Assembly (NCBI GenBank): GCA_047630355.1
Contig: JBLHXN010000019.1
Location: 1 to 40,582, forward strand
Reading direction: 5' to 3'
From: JANQUM01 sp047630355
Lineage (GTDB): Bacteria; Bacteroidota; Bacteroidia; Cytophagales; Spirosomataceae
DNA length: 40,582 nt
This document shows, piece after piece, positions 33,772-40,582 of the stretch; position 1 is the first letter of the stretch, and each line of letters opens with the position of its first letter. The position numbers were made by a program, and so were the translations under genes. The notes beneath the pieces were generated by a model. The model did not search any database. It saw only the letters and a program-made list of their open reading frames with translations, and was not told where the DNA came from.

Positions 33772-35217
33772 TCACTTAAATTTCTCCAAAATATAATAAT
33801 CTCGATCTTCTTTTTTGACGCTGTTTCTGCTCTTTGCGGATAATATCCAAAACGCTAAACCCAAAATAGAAAACGTCAAGAATATTGCCCACTCAAAAGG
33901 CCAGGCTAAGGCTACGGGACTGCTCGGGAAAACCATAATTGCGAGAATTACGATGGAACCGACAACTCCGATATAGCCTAAAACTACACCGCCTGGTGCT
34001 TTGAACGGTCGGTGTAGATTCGGAAATTTCTTTCTCAAAGTTAAAAACGAAGCAGAAACACCGAAGAAGGCAATCACGATGCACAACGAACCCACATTTA
34101 CGAATGCCGTCATTGCTCCCGGACCTAATAGCGAAGCTACAAAAGTGGCAACGCCGCTGAATAGAACTGCCTTGTAGGGAGTTTGATGTTTGGGATGCGA
34201 CTGACCCAAGGCGGGCATCATTATTTTCCCTCTTCCCATCGCAAAAAGTACCCGTGACCCTGCAAGAAAAAAACCGTTCCAGCTTGTAAGTAAACCCACG
34301 ATTGCGGTGATAAGAATAAGTTTTACCAAAAAAGGCGACTCGGTGGCTATTTCAAATGCTCTTGCGGTCGGTAATTTACTGTCGAGGATTTCGTGCCACG
34401 GAGCGGCAATTGACGTACTCATAATAAGTAGCATGTAAAACCCTACCGCCGACACGATAGAAATTGGTATGAGCAAACCAATCGTTTTGGGCGATACAGA
34501 ATCGTTCGCTTCTTCGGCGGCTTGCGGAATGGTATCAAAGCCGACAAACCAAAACGGAACGGTCACTAAAACCATGGCGATACCCGCCCAAACCGAACCT
34601 GTATCGTTTGTAGAAAATAACGGGTCGAGATTGTTGAAATCGCCCATAATCATTCCGGCGATGACAAAAACGAACGTAAGACTTATAAATACAATGGTTA
34701 ACCCAACCTGAAACCGTGCCGAGTTTCTAACTCCGGTGTAATTTATTGCACTAATCAGCAATACAAAAAAAGCACTCAACGCAATGTGTGAAAAGTAAAT
34801 GGGGCTGCCATTCACGGTGTATAATTGCCAATAATCAAGCGACGGAATTAAATAACTGATCACTTTGCTGATTGAAACTGCTTCGAATGCGGAAACCGAT
34901 AAATATCCAAATACTAAAAACCAACCCACCAAAAATGACTTGGAAGTACCGTACGCTTTGTAGGCGTACGCAACTTCTCCTCCCGAAAGCGGTAACGCGG
35001 AGGTTACTTCGGCGTAACACAACCCGATGGCAAGCATGAGTAATCCGCCCAACGCAAAGGCGATGACCGAACCTAACGGACCGGCATTAGACAGCCATGA
35101 ACCCATTGCGGTAACCCAGCCCACGCCAATCATTGCCCCAAATGCTAAACTGAACATTCCGGCTTTACCAATTCCTTTGTGAAGTTGGGGTCTTTGAAAT
35201 TCAGTTTGTGGAGTCAT
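33772..35217 (-). CDS. APC family amino acid permease
   Basis: The 481-aa membrane protein has about twelve predicted helices and the APC-superfamily helix 1 with the unwound GAMIGVGW segment that binds the substrate backbone. Other family features are ALPLSGGEVAYAYKAYGTSK in helix 3, FVGFDTIPQAAEEANDS in helix 6, and LLTSWNGFFLAGSRVLFAMG in helix 8. It imports an amino acid or amine by proton or sodium symport; the substrate cannot be read out. It stands alone, convergent with the VWA gene, with a 164-bp upstream gap in which I saw no clear operator. Confidence 0.92.
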   Translation of the reverse strand: MTPQTEFQRPQLHKGIGKAGMFSLAFGAMIGVGWVTAMGSWLSNAGPLGSVIAFALGGLLMLAIGLCYAEVTSALPLSGGEVAYAYKAYGTSKSFLVGWFLVFGYLSVSAFEAVSISKVISYLIPSLDYWQLYTVNGSPIYFSHIALSAFFVLLISAINYTGVRNSARFQVGLTIVFISLTFVFVIAGMIMGDFNNLDPLFSTNDTGSVWAGIAMVLVTVPFWFVGFDTIPQAAEEANDSVSPKTIGLLIPISIVSAVGFYMLLIMSTSIAAPWHEILDSKLPTARAFEIATESPFLVKLILITAIVGLLTSWNGFFLAGSRVLFAMGRGKIMMPALGQSHPKHQTPYKAVLFSGVATFVASLLGPGAMTAFVNVGSLCIVIAFFGVSASFLTLRKKFPNLHRPFKAPGGVVLGYIGVVGSIVILAIMVFPSSPVALAWPFEWAIFLTFSILGLAFWILSAKSRNSVKKEDRDYYILEKFK

Positions 35218-35381
35218 AGAGTGTTAAAGCGAAGAAAATGAATGAAAAATAGAAGTGAGCCCGTCATCAGGCACAATTTCAAAGCTACTGAATTAATTCG
35301 CTAAGTTAAATTTTAGGGGGATGTTTGGGGGATTTACTGATTGATAAACTTTTGTTGTTTTTTTGGTAAAAGACCACGTTT

Positions 35382-35615
35382 ATGAATGCTTTACTGAGCC
35401 GAATTACGATAAATCCTGATATTTGCCACGGGAAACCGACAATCAGAAATATGAGGTATCCCGTTGAGTTAATTTTGGATTTGTTATCTTCTGGAATGAC
35501 CAATGCGGAGATTTTAGACAATTACCCTGCGTTAGAACCTGACGATATCAGAGCTTGTTTAGCCTTTGCTTCGAGGCTAACAAAAGTAAAGTCTGTTCAT
35601 CGCATTGCTGTATGA
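35382..35615 (+). CDS. DUF433 domain protein (antitoxin)
   Basis: This intact 77-aa protein is a DUF433 domain, with ITINPDICHGKPTIRNMRYP followed by VELILDLLSSGMTNAEILDN and ALEPDDIRACLAFAS, typical of a small HTH antitoxin. The stop overlaps the start of a DUF5615 gene as ATGA, the standard arrangement of this type II toxin-antitoxin pair. The partner is frameshifted, so the antitoxin is now an orphan. It could still bind its own promoter. Confidence 0.88.
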   Translation: MNALLSRITINPDICHGKPTIRNMRYPVELILDLLSSGMTNAEILDNYPALEPDDIRACLAFASRLTKVKSVHRIAV

Positions 35616-35954
35616 AGTTTATTATAGATGCCCAACTTCCATTTGCTTTGTGTAAACATTTGTTTTGACGTAATTTATACCGATAGTTTACCCAATAAAG
35701 AATTTACTTCTGACAGCGAAATAAGAAATATCTCCGTCAGCGAAAATCGTATAGTGATTACTAAAGATGCGGATTTTCTGGACTCGTATTATATTAAGTC
35801 TATTTCTCCTAAGTTACTTTTAGTTACAACAGGAAACACTCGTAATAGAGACTTAATCACACTCTTCGACTTACATATATCAAAAATTACAAGTCTATTC
35901 GATCAGCACTCTTTTGTTGAATTAAGCAATGAAGAGATAATTGGACACGAATAA
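35612..35954 (+). pseudogene. DUF5615 PIN-like toxin, frameshifted
   Basis: From ATG 35612 the frame reads MKFIIDAQLPFALCKHLF and stops at TGA 35666-35668. The family continues in another frame from about 35666: FDVIYTDSLPNKEFTSDSEI, VITKDADFLDSYYI and LLLVTTGNTRNRDLI, ending at 35954. The usual residues between KHL and GFDVI are missing, so a small deletion broke the frame. The acidic PIN-like residues (IIDAQLP, TKDADFLDS) are otherwise conserved, so loss looks recent. The gene follows the DUF433 antitoxin with a 4-bp overlap. Confidence 0.82.
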
Positions 35955-35970
35955 AAGTAGATTGTTGTCT

Positions 35971-36174
35971 TCAAAGGAGAATCCTCTGGAAAGTAAGAGT
36001 TAAAGTAAAGTCCAAGAAAAATCAATTTCCACGACTTTTAAGTCGTGGGCAATAAAGATTTTCTGGGTAGTTGGCTTTAGCTTAACCTGTAATAGTTGCC
36101 TGATTCGTTGCCTTCGAGTAAAACTCGAAAAACGCAGCTCCAAAGGAGAATCCTTCGGAGAGCAAAGTTGAAAC
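35971..36174. repeat. Hairpin-rich element with direct repeats (MITE/IS200-605-like remnant)
   Basis: A motif containing AAAGGAGAATCC occurs at 35973-35984 and again at 36142-36153, each within about 35 bp of similar sequence. Between them lie a strong hairpin CCACGACTT/AAGTCGTGG (36029-36048, TT loop) and a second hairpin TTCGAGT/ACTCGAA (36113-36129). No transposase is present. Such palindromes are typical of IS200/IS605-type ends or palindrome-associated miniature elements. The right end abuts a 5'-truncated methylase frame. The 308 bp between the DUF5615 remnant and the methylase's first Met hold nothing else. Confidence 0.55.
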
Positions 36175-36778
36175 GCCTGATTATGTAAATGCAATAGAGC
36201 TTTTTCTTAAGAAGTTATATAGGAATATAACTATTAAGGAAAAGGAGATTTCACACTTTAGCATGCAAAGTATTGACGCTGACATTGAGTATAAAAGGGC
36301 AAAGGTTATTAAACAAAATGCAACTCAACGAAACGGCATTTTCGATACTTATCAGAATAAAATAGATGCAATAATAACATCTCCGCCTTACTTATGCATG
36401 ATAGACTACACGTATGGTCAAAGACTTTCATATTTGTGGTTATTTCCTGAAATGATGTCTGACGATTACACTAATGAGATTGGTTCAAGACCTAGTAGAA
36501 GCAAGAAGAATGCAGTAGAAAAGTACTATTCTGATATGAGAAACTTTTTTCGCAATGCGTCAACAGTAATAAAAACTGGAGGTTTGTTATGTATGGTATT
36601 AGGAGAACCAAATGCTAAAAAGTATAGAGATTTAGACATAATTGATGAGTTATTTGCCATCGCTAATCAAGAAGGGTTCGATTTTATTTGGTCGAATAAA
36701 AGAACCGTTCAATGGTCGCGAGATGCATCTATTTCAAACTTTGATACTGAAACAATTTCAGTTCACCGAAAATCATAG
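36167..36778 (+). pseudogene. DNA methyltransferase, 5'-truncated fragment
   Basis: The frame is open from 36167 (VETPDYVNAIELFLKKL) through the first Met at 36263 to 36778. It contains TSPPY, the catalytic motif IV of N4-cytosine/N6-adenine DNA methylases, followed by KTGGLLCMVLGEPN and DIIDELFAIANQEGFDFIW. The SAM-binding FxGxG motif, which should lie on the N-terminal side, is absent, so about half the enzyme is missing. The break coincides with the right repeat of the hairpin element. No restriction gene is next to it. I take it as a dead remnant; the ATG at 36263 could only produce a partial domain. Confidence 0.7.
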
Positions 36779-36889
36779 TAGTATGAACTAACGATTGCAA
36801 TTGATATAGAGGGAGTATATTCCATCAGGGGTAAAAATGTAAAAACAAACAAAGTCATTACTCCGTAGGAGTTACACATTCAACGTAAA

Positions 36890-36922
36890 AATCCTGCAAG
36901 GTTTTCAAAACCTTACAGGATT
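36890..36922 (-). terminator. Terminator of the esterase gene
   Basis: Sequence AATCCTG-C-AAGGTTTT pairs with AAAACCTT-A-CAGGATT around a single-base loop centre at 36906, with one C/A mismatch in the stem. A-rich sequence to the left gives U-rich RNA on the minus strand. It ends 7 bp from the esterase stop codon. Confidence 0.8.
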
Positions 36923-36928
36923 GGTTTA

Positions 36929-37915
36929 TTACAATATTCCTCCCAAAAATTTCATCGTTTCTTCCTGCACGGTTTTCCAATCGTCTGACATGACGTAGGA
37001 CGCAATTACGTGGTTGCCCGTTTCGGGAAATGGCATCGCTTTCTTTTTATCGGCGGGAGTGCTGATTGTTTCAAACATATGAAGCATAGCGGGTACAGAA
37101 ACTACCTTGTCTTGGTTTTCTTCGTCTTTATAATAATACGCCATGAAGGTCGGGCAGGTTATCTTTTCAAACGTTTCGTCGGTCATGGTGTGGGTGAGCA
37201 TATTTTGTAATGCTACTACGCCTTCTAAGCGGTAATTCATGCTCCAAAACTTAGGTTGAAGTTCGTTTTTGGGCGGATATGTGCGGTTCTCGCCGCCCGT
37301 CACTTGTCGGGCTATTTGTAAGCCCCACGGATCGTCTAATAACTCAGCGTTGCTGTCATAGACTTTTATACACGGCGAATACAATACAATCGCTTTTAAA
37401 TCAGGATGTTGTGAAGCCAAGTAGGTTGTCAACGCTCCGCCCATTGATGTGCCAACTATCACCACTTCGTCGCCCAATTGTTGCCCAATAGCGAGGGCTT
37501 CTTCGGCAGTATTTATCAAGGCATCGGCGGTGAGGTTTTTCATCGTAGAATCTCCCAAGTCAACGCCGTGGCCGGCTAATCTTGCGAGGTAGAGATTTGA
37601 CTTGAAATGCTCCGCTAAATTAGTATGAACGGGTGCACCTTCTTCGCGGCTTGCCGAGAAACCATGAATGTAAACGAACGCCACGGGTGTTTTCTGTCTT
37701 GTGCTGTCTGCCCACACAATTTTGGCTTCGTTGCCGGGCTTTACGCCGGGCGTATTGGCTTCTTTTTGGGCAACGTACTTTTCCAATTCATCCGCAGAGG
37801 TAGGAATGTTAAAGGTTGGAATAGTTAGGGTAGGGGCTTCAGGCTTTGGTCCGGCGTAGTACGCTACGGCACTTCCGCCAATCAATACGCCGACGGCGAT
37901 GAGTATTTTTTTCAT
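36929..37915 (-). CDS. Alpha/beta hydrolase (carboxylesterase / serine aminopeptidase-like)
   Basis: The 328-aa protein has an N-terminal membrane anchor or signal (MKKILIAVGVLIGGSAVAYY) and then an alpha/beta hydrolase fold. The oxyanion segment is YIHGFSASREEG, the nucleophile elbow GTSMGG (Ser157), and the likely catalytic His is in ETGNHVIAS near the C-terminus. It resembles EstD-type carboxylesterases and S33 peptidase-fold lipases. It probably acts on the periplasmic side on an ester of unknown identity. It is divergent from parA over a region that holds a DnaA-box match and parS half-sites. Confidence 0.87.
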   Translation of the reverse strand: MKKILIAVGVLIGGSAVAYYAGPKPEAPTLTIPTFNIPTSADELEKYVAQKEANTPGVKPGNEAKIVWADSTRQKTPVAFVYIHGFSASREEGAPVHTNLAEHFKSNLYLARLAGHGVDLGDSTMKNLTADALINTAEEALAIGQQLGDEVVIVGTSMGGALTTYLASQHPDLKAIVLYSPCIKVYDSNAELLDDPWGLQIARQVTGGENRTYPPKNELQPKFWSMNYRLEGVVALQNMLTHTMTDETFEKITCPTFMAYYYKDEENQDKVVSVPAMLHMFETISTPADKKKAMPFPETGNHVIASYVMSDDWKTVQEETMKFLGGIL

Positions 37916-38033
37916 TAATATTTAGTTCGTTTGAGATGAAGTTAATGTAAACAAGCAGACGATGAGTGTGTTCAACTGTATTTTAAACGTCGAATATAGC
38001 ATTCTGTAGAGGATTAACAAAAGAGTTCACTTT

Positions 38034-38079
38034 TTATCCACACAACTCGTGGAACATTGTGTAAAAAATTCGTGGAACA
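38034..38079. promoter_or_regulatory. DnaA-box match and two parS-like half-sites upstream of parA
   Basis: TTATCCACA (38034-38042) is a perfect DnaA box. CGTGGAACA occurs at 38048-38056 and 38071-38079, 23 bp apart in the same orientation. It equals the right half of the general parS consensus TGTTCCACGTGGAACA; the left halves are not conserved. These could be ParB or DnaA contacts controlling parAB. A single DnaA box can arise by chance, so the origin itself is not claimed here. Confidence 0.45.
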
Positions 38080-38141
38080 TTTGTTGTTACTTCAAACAAT
38101 TAAGATGAAATTTGAGCAATCATTTCCATAATCAGAAGCAA

Positions 38142-38915
38142 ATGGGTAAAATTATCGCGATTGCCAATCAAAAGGGCGGCGTCGGAAAAACCACAACAAC
38201 TATAAACCTCGCAGCGAGTCTTGCGGCATTGGAGTTTAAAACGCTCATCGTTGATGCTGATCCGCAGGCAAATGCCACGTCTGGTTTGGGTTTTAATCCG
38301 AAAGAGGTTGAGAATAGCATTTATGAATGTATGGTTTCGGGAATTAAACCCGCTGACATTATTACTGAAACGGACTTCCCGAACCTATTTTTGCTGCCTT
38401 CTCATATTGATTTAGTTGGTGCTGAAATCGAGATGATTAACCTGCCCAATCGGGAGGAAAAGATGAAGGAATCACTGGCGACTATTAAAGACCAGTACGA
38501 TTTTATCATTCTGGACTGTTCGCCGTCGCTCGGTTTAATCGTAATCAATTGCTTGACGGCTTCTGATTCAGTCATTATTCCTGTTCAGTGCGAATACTTT
38601 GCTTTGGAAGGCTTGGGTAAACTACTCAACACGTTGAAGATTATTCAACAACGTCTGAACCCTGCTTTGAGCATTGAAGGAATTCTATTGACGATGTACG
38701 ATTTACGCGTGCGATTATCAAATCAGGTAGTGCACGAGGTAACTTCGCATTTCAAAAATATGGTTTTCCAAACACTTATTCCCCGCAATATAAGGCTTTC
38801 AGAATCACCAAGTTACGGTATTCCGACTATCGCTCAGGATGCGAGTAGCAAGGGGGCAATTAGTTACCTGAACTTAGCCCGGGAAATTGTTACGAAAAAT
38901 GGACTTTTAGCCTAA
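38142..38915 (+). CDS. parA: Chromosome partitioning ATPase ParA/Soj
   Basis: This 257-aa protein begins MGKIIAIANQKGGVGKTTTT at the chosen start 38142, with the deviant Walker A motif KGGVGKTT. An ATG at 38112 would add ten residues before a normally N-terminal motif. It also has VDADPQANATSGLG (A') and FIILDCSPSLGLI (Walker B). ParA forms an ATP-dependent dimer on the nucleoid and moves ParB-parS complexes. parB follows 89 bp later. The chromosomal type is likely because the gene lies beside DUF5683, which is a usual Cytophagales chromosomal order. Confidence 0.96.
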   Translation: MGKIIAIANQKGGVGKTTTTINLAASLAALEFKTLIVDADPQANATSGLGFNPKEVENSIYECMVSGIKPADIITETDFPNLFLLPSHIDLVGAEIEMINLPNREEKMKESLATIKDQYDFIILDCSPSLGLIVINCLTASDSVIIPVQCEYFALEGLGKLLNTLKIIQQRLNPALSIEGILLTMYDLRVRLSNQVVHEVTSHFKNMVFQTLIPRNIRLSESPSYGIPTIAQDASSKGAISYLNLAREIVTKNGLLA

Positions 38916-39004
38916 TTCCAGGTTGGATAAAGTCAGGCGTTTTTCAATTTAAAATACTATTAAAAAGCTAAAAGCCAAAGGCTGATAGCGATAAGCTAAT
39001 AAAA

Positions 39005-39931
39005 ATGGCAGCAACAAGTAAAGACAGAAAAATAGGTTTAGGACGTGGGTTGGGAGCATTGTTGTCTGATTCGGGTTCTGGAAACTCAAATAATGAGCAA
39101 AACGTGACCCGACGTTTTGATGCTATCAGCTCGATGAATGAAATTTCGGTGTACGACATTGAGACTAACCCGTTTCAACCCCGTACGCACTTTGATCAAG
39201 AAGCTCTTAAAGAACTATCCGAATCTATCAAGCTGCAAGGTATCATTCAACCGATAACCGTTCGGCAGATTGACAATAATAAGTACCAGCTTATTTCGGG
39301 AGAACGCCGTTTACAGGCGTCCAAAATGGTTGGACTGAAAACGATTCCGGCTTATGTCCGCACCGCCGATGATCAGCAAATGCTGGAAATGGCATTGATT
39401 GAGAACATTCAGCGGGAAAACCTTAATGCTATTGAAATTGCATTGAGTTACCAGCGGCTCATAACCGAGTGTCAGTTAAAGCAAGAGCAACTCGGTGACC
39501 GAGTAGGTAAAAATCGCACGACGGTGAACAACTATATGCGTTTGCTTAAACTTCCACCCGAAATTCAAGCATCAGTGCGTGATACTAAGATTTCAATGGG
39601 GCACGCCCGAGCGTTGGTCAGTATTGACGATCGGGAAGTACAAATGAAGATTTTTCAAAGTATTTTGGACGAAGACTTAACGGTGCGTAAAGTGGAAGAT
39701 GCTGCTCGTGCGTTCAATAACCCGGATACTTTGGTTAGTGACAAGACAAAACGTAAAGTTTCTTCCAAAAGGGAAATTACTTCGTTACAATCTAAACTGG
39801 CTTCGCATTTCGGTTCTAAAGTAACTATTAAAGCCGACGATTTGGGTAAAGGTGAAATCAGAATCCCCTTCATCTCAAAAGAAGATCTCGATCGAATTTT
39901 GGTTGCAATGAGTACAAACGAAACCAATTAA
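39005..39931 (+). CDS. parB: Chromosome partitioning protein ParB/Spo0J
   Basis: The 308-aa protein has a basic N-terminal ParA-stimulating stretch (RKIGLGRGLGALLSD). The CTP-binding ParB/Srx domain follows, with NPFQPRTHFD and the GERR motif in ISGERRLQASKM. Then come a helix-turn-helix region (QLGDRVGKNRTTVNNYMRLL) for parS binding and a C-terminal dimerisation segment. All elements of a CTP-switch ParB clamp are present. Its gene is co-oriented with parA, and a DUF5683 gene follows. Confidence 0.96.
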   Translation: MAATSKDRKIGLGRGLGALLSDSGSGNSNNEQNVTRRFDAISSMNEISVYDIETNPFQPRTHFDQEALKELSESIKLQGIIQPITVRQIDNNKYQLISGERRLQASKMVGLKTIPAYVRTADDQQMLEMALIENIQRENLNAIEIALSYQRLITECQLKQEQLGDRVGKNRTTVNNYMRLLKLPPEIQASVRDTKISMGHARALVSIDDREVQMKIFQSILDEDLTVRKVEDAARAFNNPDTLVSDKTKRKVSSKREITSLQSKLASHFGSKVTIKADDLGKGEIRIPFISKEDLDRILVAMSTNETN

Positions 39932-40003
39932 TCGTTAAAGTTGGGAAATTAAAGATATTAGATTAGATATGTTAGTTTTTCCCGACTTGAGCAAATCCTT
40001 TCT

Positions 40004-40036
40004 TTGGAGGGGCGACCGATGCTCGATGGGTAATAC
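40004..40036. repeat. Intergenic repeat, short copy
   Basis: The stretch around GGAGGGGCGACCGATGCTCG corresponds to the element at 23447-23512. It lacks about 29 bp of the middle hairpin and has two changes in the third hairpin, which still forms as ACCGA/TCGAT with one mismatch. It sits between parB and the DUF5683 gene. Confidence 0.5.
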
Positions 40037-40090
40037 GTCGATTTTTTCTTTAACTGTCACTCAAAATTTCCCAAATCCAAATCCACGAAG

Positions 40091-40582
40091 TTGACAAAGT
40101 ACTTAGCTGGCTTTTTACTGTTATTTTCTATAACCTTCGCGTTTGCACAGGCAGATTCGTTGCGAAGTGTCAGCGATACCCTCGTCGTTTTGGCCACAGA
40201 TACAACCAGTAAAAAAGAGCTTAAAATTAAAAAGCCGAAAACGGGTGTTCTAAAACAAGCCCTTTATTTAGAACCGCTCACGGTCGAAAATACTCCAGGA
40301 GCGGCTTTTATACGTTCGGTTGTGCCGGGATTAGGTCAAATTACCAACAATCAAAAATGGAAAGCTCCCATAGTTTGTGCGGCTGCCGCGAGTGGAATTG
40401 CTACTATTAGTTACTGGGGAAGTAGATTTAAAGGGTATAAAAAAGAAATATTGGTTTCTGATGCCGCCGGAGAAACTTCGAGTACTTTTCAGCCTGCTAA
40501 AGGTCTTTTTGATGGCGGATTGAACATCGGATTTAAAGAAAATAATAGCGTTGAACCCGTCACTATTGATAACACCCGCTTC
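40091..40582 (+). CDS. DUF5683 domain protein, 3' end beyond window
   Basis: The open frame is 164 codons long and runs off the right edge. No ATG is available: an in-frame TAA lies at 40031-40033, and the first suitable start is TTG 40091. Translation from TTG gives a clean signal peptide (TKYLAGFLLLFSITFAFAQ) followed by LRSVSDTLVVLATD, a Lys-rich linker, and PGAAFIRSVVPGLGQITNNQ. That last piece is the DUF5683 signature, with its NxKWKAP continuation. DUF5683 proteins commonly follow parAB in Cytophagales. The role is unknown; the protein is exported and has further membrane or barrel segments beyond the visible part. Confidence 0.82.
   Translation, partial: MTKYLAGFLLLFSITFAFAQADSLRSVSDTLVVLATDTTSKKELKIKKPKTGVLKQALYLEPLTVENTPGAAFIRSVVPGLGQITNNQKWKAPIVCAAAASGIATISYWGSRFKGYKKEILVSDAAGETSSTFQPAKGLFDGGLNIGFKENNSVEPVTIDNTRF

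Noticed and set aside
36856..36886. Short ACTCCGTAGGAGT-like palindrome before the esterase terminator
   Set aside because: It resembles dispersed Bacteroidota intergenic sequence, but only one copy is in the window, so I could not support a repeat call.
1..40582. tRNA, rRNA and CRISPR signals
   Set aside because: No cloverleaf with a T-loop GGTTCGAATCC outside coding genes and no regularly spaced repeats were seen; the few GGTTCGAA strings are within coding regions.

Overview
The window is chromosomal DNA of a Bacteroidota bacterium, most likely a member of the Cytophagales. The main evidence is a porU-porV operon of the type IX secretion system, an RsrA-like anti-sigma factor next to an ECF sigma factor, a short RsmI-type methyltransferase, a fused alpha/beta hydrolase-OsmC protein, a parA-parB-DUF5683 order, frequent lipoprotein signals and weak Shine-Dalgarno sequences. 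The genus cannot be named from the sequence alone. The last gene runs off the right edge.

Layout. 1-2.5 kb: a RecD-like helicase and a WYL regulator transcribed divergently around a perfect palindrome. 2.5-6.6 kb: a lipoprotein, the hydrolase-OsmC fusion, a decayed vapBC pair, msrB, then an ECF sigma/anti-sigma operon with its own terminator. 6.7-13.4 kb: rsmI-like gene, the cell-elongation pair mrdA-rodA, a heavily mutated chloroperoxidase-like hydrolase and a fatty acyl-CoA ligase. 13.5-18.5 kb: a small membrane-protein gene apparently broken by a 4-bp duplication, then porV and porU. 18.6-23.4 kb: a small acidic/basic protein, an SprT-like metalloprotease, a GNAT-like protein, yjdM, a decayed MNT/HEPN pair and cysS.

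23.5-28.9 kb is an accessory island. The 5' part of a RecF-like AAA ATPase stops exactly at the end of an IS66-type element. Next comes a BNR-4 (polysaccharide-lyase-like) lipoprotein gene, then a DDE (IS5-like) element with perfect 17-bp ends, then the 3' part of an unrecognised gene that was probably the ATPase's operon partner. 28.9-38 kb: a secreted amidase, an M28/glutaminyl-cyclase-like lipoprotein, an intact AbiE-like HTH/nucleotidyltransferase pair with an upstream inverted repeat, a VWA protein, an amino acid permease, a DUF433/DUF5615 pair with a broken toxin, a hairpin-rich repeat next to a 5'-truncated DNA methylase, and an esterase. 38-40.6 kb: parA, parB and a DUF5683 gene, preceded by a DnaA-box match and two copies of a parS half-site.

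The housekeeping modules (elongation, T9SS, partition, cysS) are intact. The gaps between them hold mobile or selfish modules, and most of those are decaying: three of the four toxin-antitoxin-like loci are broken, along with an ATPase, a methylase and a hydrolase. No tRNA, rRNA or CRISPR array was found.
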